Shown: piece by piece, positions 1 through 12,711 of the stretch
Numbering within the stretch: the first letter of the stretch is position 1
How the letters are laid out: every line of letters starts with the position of its first letter
Source: Tetradesmus obliquus
Lineage: Eukaryota > Chlorophyta > Chlorophyceae > Sphaeropleales > Scenedesmaceae
Assembly (NCBI GenBank): GCA_030272155.1
Contig: CP126195.1
Coordinates: 4,571,001-4,635,000, forward strand
Direction of reading: 5' to 3'
DNA length: 64,000 bases
Program-made: the position numbers and the translations under genes
Notes under the pieces: generated by a model
Told to the model about the DNA's origin: nothing
What the model saw: only the letters and a program-made list of their open reading frames with translations
Database searches by the model: none

Positions 1-179
1 TGTGGGGACACCGCTTGTTTCGGGGAACACAACATGAATGATTTGCTGACAGTTGCGCTCCACCTAGCATGCTGGTGGTGCAGCAGCTGGTGGACCTTGA
101 CTTGCTGGGGCTGCTGGTGTTGTGAGGCCACCGCTTGTTCCAGAAACACAACAGGATTGATTTGCTGCCAGGTGTGCTG
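1..179. repeat. diverged tandem duplication, about 120-bp period
   Basis: Bases 1-60 and 121-179 are similar copies: the shared core CACCGCTTGTT falls at 9 and 129, and AACACAACA...GATTTGCTG follows in both. The offset is 120 bp at the left edge and slightly less after a small indel. The period is close to that of the exon-echo duplications elsewhere in the window, but here no exon is involved. Confidence 0.7.
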
Positions 180-903
180 CATCATGCATCGCGAGGTGTA
201 GCGCCCACGATGATAGCTGCAAGATGTGTGCAACCAACACCTTAGGTTGCGCAAGCTTGCCGCACACGGCGTGCATAGGCATTGCATTTTGATGATCAGA
301 GTGCGGCGGCCGGGTTGGCTGCCGGTGGTAGTCAGTGGCTGGGCTGTGTAGTAGCCAGTGGTGACTCAGCATGCCGCTTTGCAATCAGGTTGGTGGTGTC
401 ACAGGTTGCAGCACGGAGGTGTGCTTGCAACTTTTGACTGCATTCACAGCCGTCAATGCAGGATCTCAGGCATTTGTGTTCCGTGTTCCAGTGGTAATAT
501 GGCAGAGCATGGCGCAACCGGCTTGTTTGTCGCTTTACACACAAGGACACTACGACCAGTGCCCCTTTCTCTCTCCACCAGCCAGATCTGATGCTACCCT
601 TCTGCCATGGCTCTAGTGGACAAGAGCTGAACGACAGTACTACTGCAACATAGTTTTTTACTGCAACGTAGTTCACGCTTCATGACTTGCGACAAGCCAA
701 ACAGGTCTCCATCTGGGGTGCTCACGGTCACACAAGGCGACAGCAAGACACAAGAGTAGCGTGCTTGCTCAGCACGGTAAACTGCTGGCTGCAACAGTGG
801 CACACTACCAACACAGCGCCACGTTCACTGCAACCGCGCCCGTACGGAGCGTCCTGCATGCAGCTGCAAGTACACAAACAATGAATGATTCTGCAAACAG
901 CCA
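1..903. other. 3' flank of the subtilase-like gene, no gene seen
   Basis: No reading frame here has coding character; the open frames are short and lack matching splice sites. The stretch lies downstream of the minus-strand gene that stops at 904. A TGTAA motif on the minus strand (TTACA at 535-539 on plus), about 365 nt past that stop, could be an algal poly(A) signal. The first 180 bases hold a diverged two-copy tandem repeat, listed separately. Confidence 0.5.
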
Positions 904-3900
904 TCATGCAGGCAGCCACGCATCCCACTCCCCAGGCATCCACCCTTCTTTCAGCGCAGCAAACGGCCGGCCGCTGTCACTGGAGCCCAGATCAACCGCC
1001 CCTGCCACGTCATCAACAGCCACCAAGCGCCCAGCACCTGACAGCCCCTCTGCTTGCAGCACCAGCAGCTGGCCCCAGCCTGCGCCAGCTGGCACTGCAT
1101 ATGCATACAGCCCAGTAAGCTTGCCTAAGTTGAACGGCGAGCCGCCAGTCAACATGTGTGGACGATACCCCAGCTGCGCTAGCACAGCTGGATCACTTAG
1201 ATCAGCTGGCTCTAGAACATTGGAGCTACTGCTGGGGTTTGAACCGCTGCTTGGGCCACGCCAGTGGATGGGGTCTGCGACTGTACTGCCGGAGGCCAGC
1301 TGCTGCCGCTGCAGCCAGGATGAGTAATCCTTCACTTCTATGTCGCTGGGTCCGTACTGCGGCAGCACTCGCTGCACATCCACAGGCCAGCCGGCAAGGT
1401 ACATACTGGCTGTGCCTGTGCTGCCAGCTGCAACACCAACCGACACACCTCCATGCCAGCTGCCGTTCCAGTAACAACCACAAGTGAGGCCGTAGCTAGT
1501 GTCGTGCGGTAGGCTGGCTACCCACTCAGGGGCTAGCTGCTGCACAGAAATGCCAGGCACGCTTGCAACCACTTCAGCAGTGGCTGCCATATGGCTATCA
1601 TGTGCTGTGCCTGCACTCGCAGCAGCTGCTGCCGTATCCTCCCCAGCAGCAGCTGCAGCACCAGCCTCGCCTGCTGTAGCATCATTTGCTGCTGCTGCAG
1701 CCTGCTGCAGCTGCTGTGCAGAGAGCACGACAATCTTCTCCAGCTGCCTGCTGCTGCTGCTGCTGCTGCTGTTGCCCGCTGCTGCAGCCTGTGCTGGCAG
1801 TGTTGCACGCACTGTGCATAGCATGCCGCGCATGTACCCTTCTGTAGCCGCACCGCTGCCGCCACTGCTGCCTGCTGCAGCAACATCTGCCAGTGATAGC
1901 CCTAATGACGATGCCCCAGCAGCAGGCACCACAGCAGCAAAGCTGCCGTCGCTGCCAGCAGGCACTTCACTGCTGCCATCTGCTGTCATCAGGCACGGCC
2001 GGCTCCTCACTGAAAAGGTTATCTCCCGCAGATCATCTGTTGCAAACAGCAGCTCCAGGTGCAGCAGCTGCTCCGCCAGCGCCTCACTAATGCTGCTGCT
2101 GCTGCTGGTGATCAGGCGACGTGCCGGGACAATGCAAGCAGACATGGCGGGCTCTCCAATGCTGCCAGCCACCACCAAACCATCAATGTGCAGCGTGCAG
2201 CCGTGTGGCTGATCCTGGTTGCCACACACAAGCTCAAACTGCACGCCAGCACTGCCCAGCACTGGCGCACCCACACCTAAACCCAAACCACTGGTGTCAC
2301 TTGTACTGCCAGCGCTGCTGTTCTCACTGCTGCTGCTGAGGTTTTGCAGCCACTCCACTGCAGCCAGGTTCAGGTCCTGCCAATCAAGCCAGCCCTGCAC
2401 CACGCCATACGCCGACCTGCCGTCTGCTGCATCCGCAGCACCCAGCAGCTGCTGCTGCAGCTCAAAACGGTTAAGCACAGCAATCCCCGGGCCGCGCAGC
2501 ACTCCAGTGCGCTGCAGGCTAAGGGATTTCAGTGAAGGGATGATGGTGCGGTACTCCCAAGGCTCGTCGAGTGTGGCTGCAATTGAGAAGACGCCTGGCA
2601 GCGGCGCGACTGCAGACTGTCTGCTGTACGGCTGCGTCATCCACTGCGCAGCATGCAGCGAGCGCTGCCGCTTCCTTGTCGCTGGAAGCTGCTGCTGCTG
2701 CTGTTGCGCTGCTGTGCTCGCAGTGCCTGCAAAATCTGCAGGGCTGCTGATGTACTGTGCTGTACCAACGCCAGGAGCTGGCGCACCACGCTGCAGCTGA
2801 GCAGCTACAGGCGAGCCAGCTTGGCTGTTGCCCCGCTCGAAGTTGAACCCAAAGCCACCGAACAGTGCATTCAAAAGGCTGCCGAAGCTATTGGTCTGTG
2901 CGCTGCCGCCGTAGCTGCCGCTGCTGGTGTAGTACTGCTGCTGCTGCTCAGGCGCAGGTGCTGCTGCAGGGTAGTATGCCGAGTGGTCTGCTGGCTTGTC
3001 ATAGGAGTGTTGTTCGTGGCTGCTGCTGTCCTGCAAAGGCTGGGCGCTGCTGCTGACAGCATCAGCAGCATCCTCACTGTTGGGCTGCGTACTGCTTGCA
3101 ATGACAGGCTCAGCAGCCACATGCGGCTTTGGAACAGCAGCAGCAGCAGCAGGACTGCTGCTGCTGTGTTCACTGCTGATCAAGCTGCCGCCACTGCTGC
3201 TGGGCACCGCCTTGCTGCCACTGCTGCTGCGGTGCATCAGCATGTGGCCGCTGATCTGGTCTGCCAGCTGCAGCGGCAGCGGCTGCGTCCTGCCAAAGCT
3301 GAGGAAGCGCGGGATGTGGCTGTAGCCTGCTGCGCCTGGCGGCAGCCACTTGAGGTCGAATGCAGACAGGCTGGGCATGTAGATGATGATGCGCAGCCGG
3401 TACAGGCCTGCAACATGCAGCAAGTCGGCAGCAGGAAGTGGTTTATTTATGTTGCTGTGAGAGTCAGGTTTGGGTGGTACGGGTTAGGCAAGGCAGCTGT
3501 GGCCTAGCAATGCTTGCAAGGAGCACATGCTGGTTGCTGACAGGGCCATGGTCGTAGATGGTGCTGCAGCAGCTGCTTGACAACTGCTGTAGCAGCTCAA
3601 CCTAGTTGCACCTGGAGCAGCTGCCTCTACCTCTGCAGGCAAGATGCCATTCAGGCAATGCTGCTGTTGCTTGATTGCCGCTCCCCTCTCTTCCCTGCAG
3701 CTCACCAGGTTGCGTAAACAGCACGCCAGCAGTCCACGCCTCAGCATCGACCCCTAAGCCAGGCCCAGCCTCGCCAATGGCCCGCATTGCCAGCCACTTG
3801 TCCTGCAGCCACACCACAAACTTGTCCTTGCTGGACACCGCCAGGCTGTAGTTGCCGGGGTTCTGCACAGCCACAAAACCCTCGACCTCCACCAGCGACG

Positions 3901-6900
3901 TGTACCCAAAGAACTCCCAGTCACTGAGGGGGAAAGGAGATGAGGTGTTGAGGGCTTTGCGGGCCACGAAAGCCATGGCTTGGGTGTCGTAAGGGCCCGA
4001 GGCTGCGGATGAAATGTGCCAGGAGTAGCTGAGGCTGCTGCTGGCGGCTGTGAGGGCTGTGGTGAGCTGCGCTGGCTTCAGCCGCAGTGGGCCTGTTGGG
4101 ATGTGATGTCAGTGTGTAGTGGCAGTGCGGTGGGCGTTAGGAGTAAGAACAGAGGCGAGGGCAGTGTAGGTGAGGTGAGGGTTATGGAGGCAACCAGGAC
4201 GATTGTATGATGCGTGTACAGGGCAATTGCTGAGGTTGTTTGCACCAGCTGCTCACTCAATGCACTCTAGCAACAAGCAGCTCGCAAGAGCATTACGCAG
4301 CACACAGACTCTGCTCTACGGATTGCTGTAACCCTTGCAGTGCCATGCCTTGCAGCAGCCCACCTGTGTAAGCGCTGCTCAGCTGCTGCGCCTGCAGCAG
4401 GTTGAGTGCTGGCCGCCCTGCCGCCAGCCCTGACCTGGTGCTGCTGCCGCTGCTACCGCTGCCGCGCCGTACTGCATCCGCAGGGCTCTTGACAACTGCA
4501 CTGCTTCCACCACCACTGGCCTCACCGCTGCCCCTGCCCCTGCTGCTGCTGCTGCTGCTGCCGCTTTCCACCAGCATCTGCTGGACAAGCTGCCCAAGCC
4601 CCTCATGTGCTGCAGCCCCGCTTGCCTCAGCCCCCAGCAGCAGCCCAAGGTTTGACCAAGTCAACGCTGCCGCACCAGCCGCCAGAGCCGCAGCCGCCGA
4701 GCCGCCAGATACTGCAGCATGCCCGCCCCATGCCCAGCCCCCAAATATATTCCTGCCTGGCGCAAGCAGCGCAACTGGGCTTGGCGCCAGCAGCAGCGTG
4801 CGCGCCACACCTGCTTCCGGGCTCACGCCTGCTCCGCCTACGCTTGTGATGGTGTTTGCTTCTTGGTCTGGTGCCGCATTGTCATCGGCATCAGGCGCAT
4901 TGCTGTAATGCCCCGTGACATTGCCGCTACCACTGCCTGTGGAGTTTGTGCTGCTGCTGTCTGTGGCATTGCCGCTGCCGCTGCTGTTGCTGCTGCTGTC
5001 GGCGCTGCTTGCTGGCTCGGGTGCTGCATCGCTGCTGAGGTCATAGATCAGCTCAGCAAAGAACTCAGCTGGGGCCACATCAGCAGCCAGGGGCTGTGCG
5101 CTGGCAGCCTCAGGTGGCGCTGAGGCAACACATAGCACGTTTGACAGCTCCAGTCCCAGGCTGCAGGGAATGGGTGCTGCTGCAATATCATCCTCTGCTG
5201 CGCTTGCGCTGCTGCTGCTGCTGATGGTGGTGTCATTGTCATCAGGGTGCATCGTAACAACCAGCACACCTGCTTGCTCAAGCGGCTCCAGGGCGTCAAG
5301 GAACAGCAGCCGCTGCACAGCTGCCAAGCAAGCACTGCTGCTGTTGCTCCTGCTGCTGGGGGTTACGGCGTCTGCAGCGCCCAGCAGGCAGTCAACTTCT
5401 GGCTGGCCTGCTGCTGCTCTTGCAGCTGTGCCATCTGCGCTGCCTGCTGCATTTGCGCTGCTGCCATCGCTGCTGGTGGCGTCAAGGATGCTGCCAGCGC
5501 GCCAGGCAGCCAGCACCACATGAGCCCCATTCAGCAGCGCATAGTCAAAGGCCTGCACTGCTGCACTGGCAAGTAGCACAGGGTGTGCTGGCCCATGCCC
5601 TCGCAGGTGCCTCTCACTGCTGCTGCCTTCTGTACTGCCCAGGCCCTGATGTACTGCCCAGTCGCCCAGCTGTGTGCCAGAGCTGCAATCTGCCACCTTG
5701 AGGGCCATCACGCGCACGCCTGGTGCAATGCCAGCTGTGCCGGAGGCAACCTCCGGCTGCGCTGCAATGACGGCTGCTGCATGCGTGCCCCAGCCTGCCA
5801 TGTCGCTGGGGTCTGGGCCTGGGGTGCAGCGGCTGCAGGCATCATCCGCGCAGGAGCCGCCAAAGTCCCAGCCCATGACATCATCAATGTAACCTGCAGC
5901 AGGAGCAGCAGTGGCCATATCGTATTGAAAACAGCAGTGATGCCAAGGCCTAAATGATGGTGCCGGCCGCAATCAGACAGCGCAAACAGGAGATTGCCGC
6001 GAGAACATGACGGCAGATCAGCAGCCGCTGACTGCGCGCGTTTGGTTGGCTAGGCTGTCTGCTGTCAATGCAGCCAGTGAAGCTGCATGCAGGTGAGTGT
6101 AGTGTGCAGCCGCTCTTGCTCACCGTTGCCATCATTGTCGATACCGTCTGCTGCCACCTCGCCTGCATTGGCCCACACTGAGGGCCCCAGCCCGCTGTGT
6201 GACAGCTCAATGCCGGAGCCTACCACTGCCACCACCACCTCATCAAGTCCTGCAGACCAACACATGACAGCACGTGGCAGGGTGGGCAGCGACTGTCACA
6301 AACACGTTTGTGCAGGCTAGTCGCATCAACATTGTCGCCACCAAGTCGCTTTGCAAAAAGGCATAAAGCCGAAGACAACTGCAGCGGACTTCAAGGATGC
6401 CACAACAGACCACGCGCTTTTGCGGGATAGCAGGGTCCGGCAGGGTGGACAGCTGCAACCGCACACAGAGACAGAAGGCTATCCAGGTTCTGCTGCATAC
6501 GTCGGCAAGCTGCGCAGCACCCACCATAAGTCCCGTTCCATGCCTGCCTGGCATCCAAGCCTGCGGCTGTGAGATGCCACGCCACCCCCTGGCCGCCTCT
6601 CTGGATGTGCTGCTTGGCCTGCGCCTGCTGCGGCTGAGGTGTGGGCGCTGCTTGCACGGGCGGCAGCTGCTGCAGCCTACGCTGCTGTTGATGCTGCAGC
6701 TGCTCAGCGGGCTGCCAGTCTGTGCCGGGTGCAGCAGCAGCAGCAGCAGCAGCAGCAGTGGTGCTAGAGCCACATGCGTAGCTGTGAGCCCAGCTGCTGC
6801 TGTAGCTGTGACTGCCGACTGCATTGTCCTGCAAGCCACTTCCAGCACAGATGGTGCTGCCAAATGGGCCGACTGCCTGTTGAACTTGCTGCTGCTGCTG

Positions 6901-8222
6901 CTGCATGCCCAAGCTGCTTGCAGGAATGCCCGCTGTTGCTTGTTTTGGCAGCAGCAGTCGATATGCGCCTGCTGGCACGTGCTGCTGCTGTTTCCCTGCA
7001 TCATTATCCAGCCAGTGCAGGCGCTGCTGCTCCCACAAGCCATGTGCTGTGTCTGGCAGCCCGATAGACGCCAGAGCTGGCTGATCCAGCAGCAGCTGCC
7101 GCCGCCTAGCCTTGCGCTGAGCTAGCCGCTGGCTGTGAGTGGCTAGCAGCCTGCTGGCCTGTGCTGCACGGTAGCTGCTGCTGCTGCTGCTGGGTCCCAC
7201 TGCTGCTGCCGACTCTGCCACTCCAGCGCTTGAGACCTGCTGCTGTTGCTGCAGCAGCTGCCTAGCTGGCAGCCGCCGCAAGAGGTCATACAGCTGCCCA
7301 GGGTCTACAACATTGCTGACAGCGCTGTCCTGCAAGAGCCTGAAGTCTGCAACTGCATACCTCAGACCTGTTGTGTTGCCTAATATTGCCATTGCTTGCT
7401 GCATTGCAGGCCTGCTGTTGAAGCTGGCAACGTGTATGCCAGAAGAAGCCAGCACTGTCCATTGCAGCACTGCTGCTGCCAGCTCTGTCGGCAGCAGGCT
7501 GCCTGGAGCTGGTATGGTTTGCTTGCTGCTGAGCGTAAAGAAGATGCGGTGGGAGGCTGCTGGTGCTGGCAGCAGCTTGTACTGTGCTGGCAGCTGCTTG
7601 TTGAAGCCTATGATTTGAGAGACAGGCACCAGCACAGCTGCTGCCATCAAGCCCAGAACAAGAGTTGCTATGCCCACACGTTTGATCCAGCTGCGGGCTT
7701 TGCTTCTTGCAGCAGGGACAAGCTGCAGCCAGGGTGAAGCGGGCAGGTGTGTTGACTGTGTAGGTTTGGCGGGCAAGTGGCAGTACAGCTTCACATGTCC
7801 ATGCACAGTCAGTACATGCTCAGCAGACGAGCACGCCGGATACGAGCAGAACCGTGCATTGGATAGTTTGAGCATCAACGAAAGTGGCATCCGAGGACGC
7901 ATAGGGCAGCACATGGCCCGTCAAACATTGTCGGTGACTCGCCCACCTGCTCCTGCTTGACTTCCGGCTGTTGCTGGCCAACGCCCAGCTGTACAGCACA
8001 GTCAACTGAGCCATACTCGGAGCCAAGCTCATCTGTCCATCTACCACTGCCTGTTGCGGAGACTTGGATGAACACGGTAGCTGGCCCAGCGTGCTGCGAA
8101 ACTGTTGGCTTTCTGGCACCGGAGCTGCTGGCCCTGTGCACAAGCCCACTGCGCCTTTCATCCTCGTCAAGCTCAAATAGTTCTGCAAGCCGCACAGGGC
8201 GGTCGTGCTGCTGCTGCTCCAT
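904..8222 (-). CDS. membrane-anchored subtilase-like pseudoprotease with PA14 domain
   Basis: Six exons: 8222-7947, 7722-6525, 6249-6124, 5893-4364, 4092-3706 and 3407-904. All junctions are GT-AG (intron 1 phase 0, the rest phase 1) and encode 2006 residues. The start is the first ATG after an in-frame stop. Residues 1-107 are polar and basic before a single membrane segment (~108-130), implying type II topology. Residues ~480-950 follow the peptidase S8 fold, including the GIDNDGNGYIDDVMGWDF segment typical of bacterial and algal subtilases. Key positions are changed. The Asp motif reads AVVGSGIELSH (Gly502 for Asp). The His motif reads AGWGTHAAAVIAA (Trp568 for His). The oxyanion region reads VVTMHPDDN without the usual Asn. 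Only the Ser motif, SGGSAAAA, keeps its nucleophile (Ser932). Residues ~1050-1230 resemble PA14, ending LYRLRIIIY...FDLKWLPPG. The Ser/Ala-rich C-terminal ~780 residues are unrecognised. A catalytically dead, surface or Golgi carbohydrate-binding role is inference. Confidence 0.85.
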
Positions 8223-9966
8223 GCCTGCTGACTGTGCCACTCAGTGCTTCCTTAGCTTGCAGCTTGCCCCATCGTACCACAGACACCGTCAAGCCTTACC
8301 AACAACGTCAGCAATACAACACGCAGCAACTGTCATGCAAGTTGTGTCGGTGCAGGAAGGGGGTGCTGGGTGGTCTGTCACCTTCAAACTGTAATGACAA
8401 AACCCCACCGTTGACGGTACTGCACCAGGCAAGCACACAGTGCCAAAGGCACAGCTGATGGGTATGGCAAGGAACCAATGCAATGCTGACATGAAGACAA
8501 GGGTCTTCGCAGTGCTCAGATTTGAGCTCTAGAGGCGGCCTCAAGGCATAGTTCGCCACTAGCCTAGTGCTGAGCAGTAGGCTCCAGGGATCTTGGCTGG
8601 CAGCACCTGCTGTTCCTCAGCGTACAGCACCCTTCAACATGGCGACTGTGCTGCCTACTTTGAACAACAACGTCAAACTCAAAGGTCAGGCGTGGCAACA
8701 TCACGGCGTGACCACCCTTGACAGCCATCTGCTGTGTCAACTGGGACTCTGACACAGCACCGAAGGATGCCATCATCAGTGATGGAAGGACAATGGATGC
8801 GAATAAAAAGGCGCACGGTAGCATGTAAGGGGTACATAGCAAATGGGGATGGCTTACCACTTCTCGGCATGACCTCGTAATGGTTGAAACGACTTGTCTG
8901 GTCCCGCCGCAGAACTGCGCCACAGGCAGCACTGCATGCACCCATGTGCATCCCTACACAGATCCACACCCACCCGACTGCAAGCACTGCTGCAGGCACT
9001 AGCTGATACTATCTATCACGGTGTGAAATCAGCCAGGCTGCTGCACAGTGCGCTGCGCATTCCATTGCTGCTGCAGCGGTGCTACACAAGAAGCGTTGCG
9101 CAGCAGCAGCCAAACACCGTGCAGAGCACTGCTGCAGAGAGCTAGAATTGTAACTCTATGCCAGCTGTAGCACCCAGCAGAACATGTTGCTGGCCTGGTC
9201 TCATTGCACAGCTGCGCAACTGCCCAGCCAGGAAGGGTGCAGTGCGAAACTACAGGCTGCTTCTCAAAGCAGGGCATCGGCTGCAACACTTGATCCCAAT
9301 ACTTTATGATAATCTGTACGGTTTTAGATTGCATGTGTGTTGGACAGCATCTGCGGCTATTATGTCTGCAGCAGGGTGATCATCTGGCCCAGACCCGCGG
9401 GGTGCAGCAGGCTGATGCATATGCATCCTGTCCACCCCAAGCTGTCGGCCGTCTCCTACCTGCTGTGCACACTGCAACGCACCTCTACAGCTACTCAATC
9501 CTGACGGCGACGGTTTCGCATATGCCTCCTAGCCACAGCATTTAGCAGTCACTCAGCAATGCCCTGTTGATGGCACCAGCGCCAGTACTTGATACTGCTG
9601 CTGCATCACCATGTGGGGCAATGCAAGCACCTTAGCTGTCAAAGAAACTGCAACGCATCTTCAGCATTAATTCAACCGCATGACTAGCTACCGGCCTTCC
9701 CAGAGCAACTGTGCCAGGCTTACGTTGGCTTGGTCCCAGTAGAAATGCAAGGCAAGGCAAGGATGGGCTGGTAAACGGTACATGCCAACGTTTAAGGCGA
9801 CTTGTGCTTGCTAGAAGTCGCTTCAATTGCAGCGACCGTGCTCGCCCACCACCTTCAAACCCCTTAAACCGCACTGTGTGCAGAAGTCCATAGGCGCCAC
9901 TGCTCCCTGTGATCGGCCTCTTTCCAAGGGCAGACTGTTGGTCTAACTAGGACCGAAGTCGCCAAG
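8223..9966. other. divergent intergenic region between subtilase-like gene and RPS9
   Basis: This 1.7 kb separates the ATGs of two divergently transcribed genes and should hold both promoters. I see no TATA box I would defend. On the minus strand at 8564-8824 a frame begins with a signal-peptide-like stretch (MLPCAFLFASIVLPSLMMASFG), but I could not join it to further exons with confidence. Another minus-strand block near 8300-8397 has a plausible acceptor and donor and Cys-rich coding in one frame. Both are treated as unproven. Confidence 0.4.
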
Positions 9967-12711
9967 ATGCCGAAGATATCGTTCTATCACTCCTGTAAGC
10001 AGCCTCGCCCACTGTGCAGTGGCCCAGGGCGGCCGCGCGATTCTTTAGCTCCAGCAGCACCGTATTATTTTAATAGCAGAAAAGGCGTCAGAAATGAGCC
10101 GCTGACAGCCATGCAGCTGGGAGGGGGTGGCGCAGCACATATCTAGCAGCGGTGTTCCCCACAAAGCTGCACTGCAGTGCCGGCGACAGGCCTATCAGTC
10201 GCATGGTCATCCCCAAACACCTTCACAACGATCCAGCAGCCCTCTGCTAGCGCCTGGCATGCCTGCAGCTCATGCCCTGGCCTGCTGCTGGTGCTGCTGC
10301 TGCTGGTGTCTCACACGCCTCGATTCTTTCACCTGCAGATGGCAAGACCTTCAAGAAGCCCAGGCGTCCTTTCGAGAAGGAGCGCCTGGATGCTGAGCTG
10401 AAGCTGGTGGGCGAGTACGGCCTGCGCAACAAGCGCGAGCTGTGGCGCGTGCAGATGGTGCTGAGCAAGATCCGCAATGCTGCGCGTACCCTGCTCACCC
10501 TGGAGGAGAAGGACGCCAAGCGCATGTTCGAGGGCCAGGTGTGCGTTTGACTATACATAACAAACAATAGCTGTTGTTGTTTAGTGTCATGCCACTCTGC
10601 AGGAGCGCTGGCGGCAGGCTGCGGCAGCGGAGGCAGCAGCAGGAGTGGCAGCAGCAGCGGCAGCGGCAGTGCGGCTGCAGCAGTGAAGTGATGGTGAATG
10701 CAGCCTCCTGCCCTGCGAAGCAGGGGAGGCCACAGCCTCCGACTGGATGCGTTGCAGAAGCAGCTGCTGCTGCGGCGGCGGCTGCTGCTGTGGCTGTACG
10801 CTGTGGCTGCACAGTGCAGCACTGCCAGCAGTGCCTGCTGCATGGCTGGCAACAGCAGGCAGCTGGCTCCGACAGCAGCTGTAGAGCAGCATTGTCAAGG
10901 CAGCAGTTTTGATGCTTCGAGTGGAATGGGCAAGCTTAAGCTGTCGGCGGCACATGCAGTAGCAGCCACAGCTCGTGGATACCCAGGAATGTCACGCGTG
11001 GGATGCAGCAGCAGCAGCACGCTGAAGCTTGCTGCTTGATTTCAGCTGCCCGCCAAGCAGCCCTAGGACCGACACATATGCAGCAAGAGGCAGCGACCCC
11101 TAATACATAGACTGCTGTGATGCATCTGCATTCCAACACATGCTGCTGCAATGTACTGTCGTGCATTTACGTCTGGGTTCTTCCATACGCACTTTGGCGA
11201 CCATCAGCGCCCCTCGGGTCCCATAAAAGCGCATGCTTGCACTGTCTGCCATGCCGGCTGAACGAGACACGACACTGCACTGCACTGCCTGTCCTTCTTG
11301 TTTACCTTGCCCTGCGGCACTGCTGCCTCACCCTATCAACCAACCAGCCCTGATGCGCTGCATGTACAAGTACCGCGTGCTCGCACTTTTCCTTGCTGCT
11401 CACACTTTTCCTTGCTGCTCTGCCTGTCGCTGCTCCCTTCCTTATTTCCACCACCGCAGGCCCTGATGCGCCGCATGTACAAGTACGGCCTGCTGAACGA
11501 GACGCAGGACAAGCTGGATTACGTGCTGGCGCTGAGCCCGCAGGACTTCCTGGAGCGCCGCCTGCAGACTCTGGTCTTCAAGCAGGGCCTGGCCAAGTCC
11601 ATCCACCACGCGCGCGTGCTCATCAGGCAGCGCCACATCAGGTGCGCACAGTCTCCTTAATGTTGCAAGTTTCCAGCAGACGAGGAGGTTGTAGCAGTTG
11701 TGGAGGATATAGTAGTTGTGGGTGAGCAATGGCTGGCAGTTTGCCAGGGTAGTGCTCAGCAGGCAGGTTCAGGTGCGTCGCAGTGCAGTGCCGCGTAGTG
11801 CGGCTCAGTGCGAACACCAAGCTATGATGGTTATGTGCGGTGGTGGGCACCACCGCGCGTGCATGTACGTCAGGCAGTTGTGCAGGCCAGTAAAGCTGTT
11901 GGTTGCCAGCAGTGGCCGGCAATGCGCACAAGTGTGCTCACAGCATGCAGTGCCACATCGAACGCAGACAGCTCAACGCAGCGCAGACAGCGCAACGCAG
12001 CGGCAAGTCTATGAGACAGCTGTGGGTGAGCAGTGGCCCGGAATGCGCAGATGGATGTGCTGAACAATCAGTGTATCAACACGTTCGGTGCAGCGCAGCA
12101 AGGATCAGCAGCAGCGGCAGAACGCACACAGCTGCTTTATGCTGACCGTGCAGCTCGGTGTCACCATGCTCTGTACCTCAGCACTGCGTCCCCACCCCCA
12201 AAAGTCTGAATGCTTTGGTTGTGTGCTGCTGTCTGCTCGCAGGGTGGGCAAGCAGGTGGTCAACATCCCCTCCTTCATGGTGCGCGTGGACAGCCAGAAG
12301 CACATCGACTTTGCGCTGACATCGCCCTTCGGCGGTGGCCGCCCAGGCCGCGTGAAGAGGAAGAGCCAGGCGTGAGTACTATGGGCATTGTTATGTTAGC
12401 CCTGATCGCTTTACCCTGCTGCTAGCTGCGCATGCATGCATGCTGTGCTGTGGCGGTTGCTGCAAGTTGCTGTTGCACAAGCAGACTGCTCCTGTTCTGG
12501 GGCTAAACTGTTCCTGCAGTATTCAAATACTGTATCTAGCTGCTGTGCTTGGACATGACATCTGCAGCAAGCTATGCTACATGTGACCCCTGCTGTTCTG
12601 GTGGCAGTGCAGTTTCCTTGTGCCTGAAACTGATGTTTACTGCTGCGCTTGCTGTGCCTTTCTTTTTGCCCCTGCAGCAACAAGGGCGGTGGCGATGAGG
12701 ATGACGAGTAA
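9967..12711 (+). CDS. RPS9: 40S ribosomal protein S9 (uS4)
   Basis: Five exons: 9967-9994, 10339-10538, 11460-11641, 12243-12371 and 12678-12711. They encode 190 residues, the normal length for eukaryotic uS4. The protein begins [17 protein letters not shown] and carries the family blocks [58 protein letters not shown] and [16 protein letters not shown], then [13 protein letters not shown] and an acidic tail ending GGDEDDE. It is a core small-subunit rRNA-binding protein. The first exon is only 28 nt, and the T|AT junction makes the Tyr codon before GKTF. Introns are large relative to the coding sequence. Intron 2 contains a decoy copy of the start of exon 3. TGTAA at 12981-12985, 270 nt past the stop, may direct polyadenylation. 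Confidence 0.97.
11347..11380 (+). repeat. exon echo: start of RPS9 exon 3 inside intron 2
   Basis: The sequence AG|GCCCTGATGCG(C/T)... recurs 113 bp upstream of the true exon 3 start (11460). The echo keeps the acceptor AG and nearly all of the first 24 exon bases, then diverges. It would read [10 protein letters not shown] in place of [10 protein letters not shown]. Splicing to it would break the conserved protein, so it is a decoy. Confidence 0.85.

Noticed and set aside
5781..5792. His571 of GTH as the catalytic His of the subtilase-like protein
   Set aside because: In S8 proteases the catalytic His is the first His of HGTH; that position is Trp568 here.
10539..12242. Possible intronic snoRNAs in RPS9 and RPS16
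   Set aside because: I looked for C/D-box pairs and saw no convincing C box, D box and terminal stem combination.
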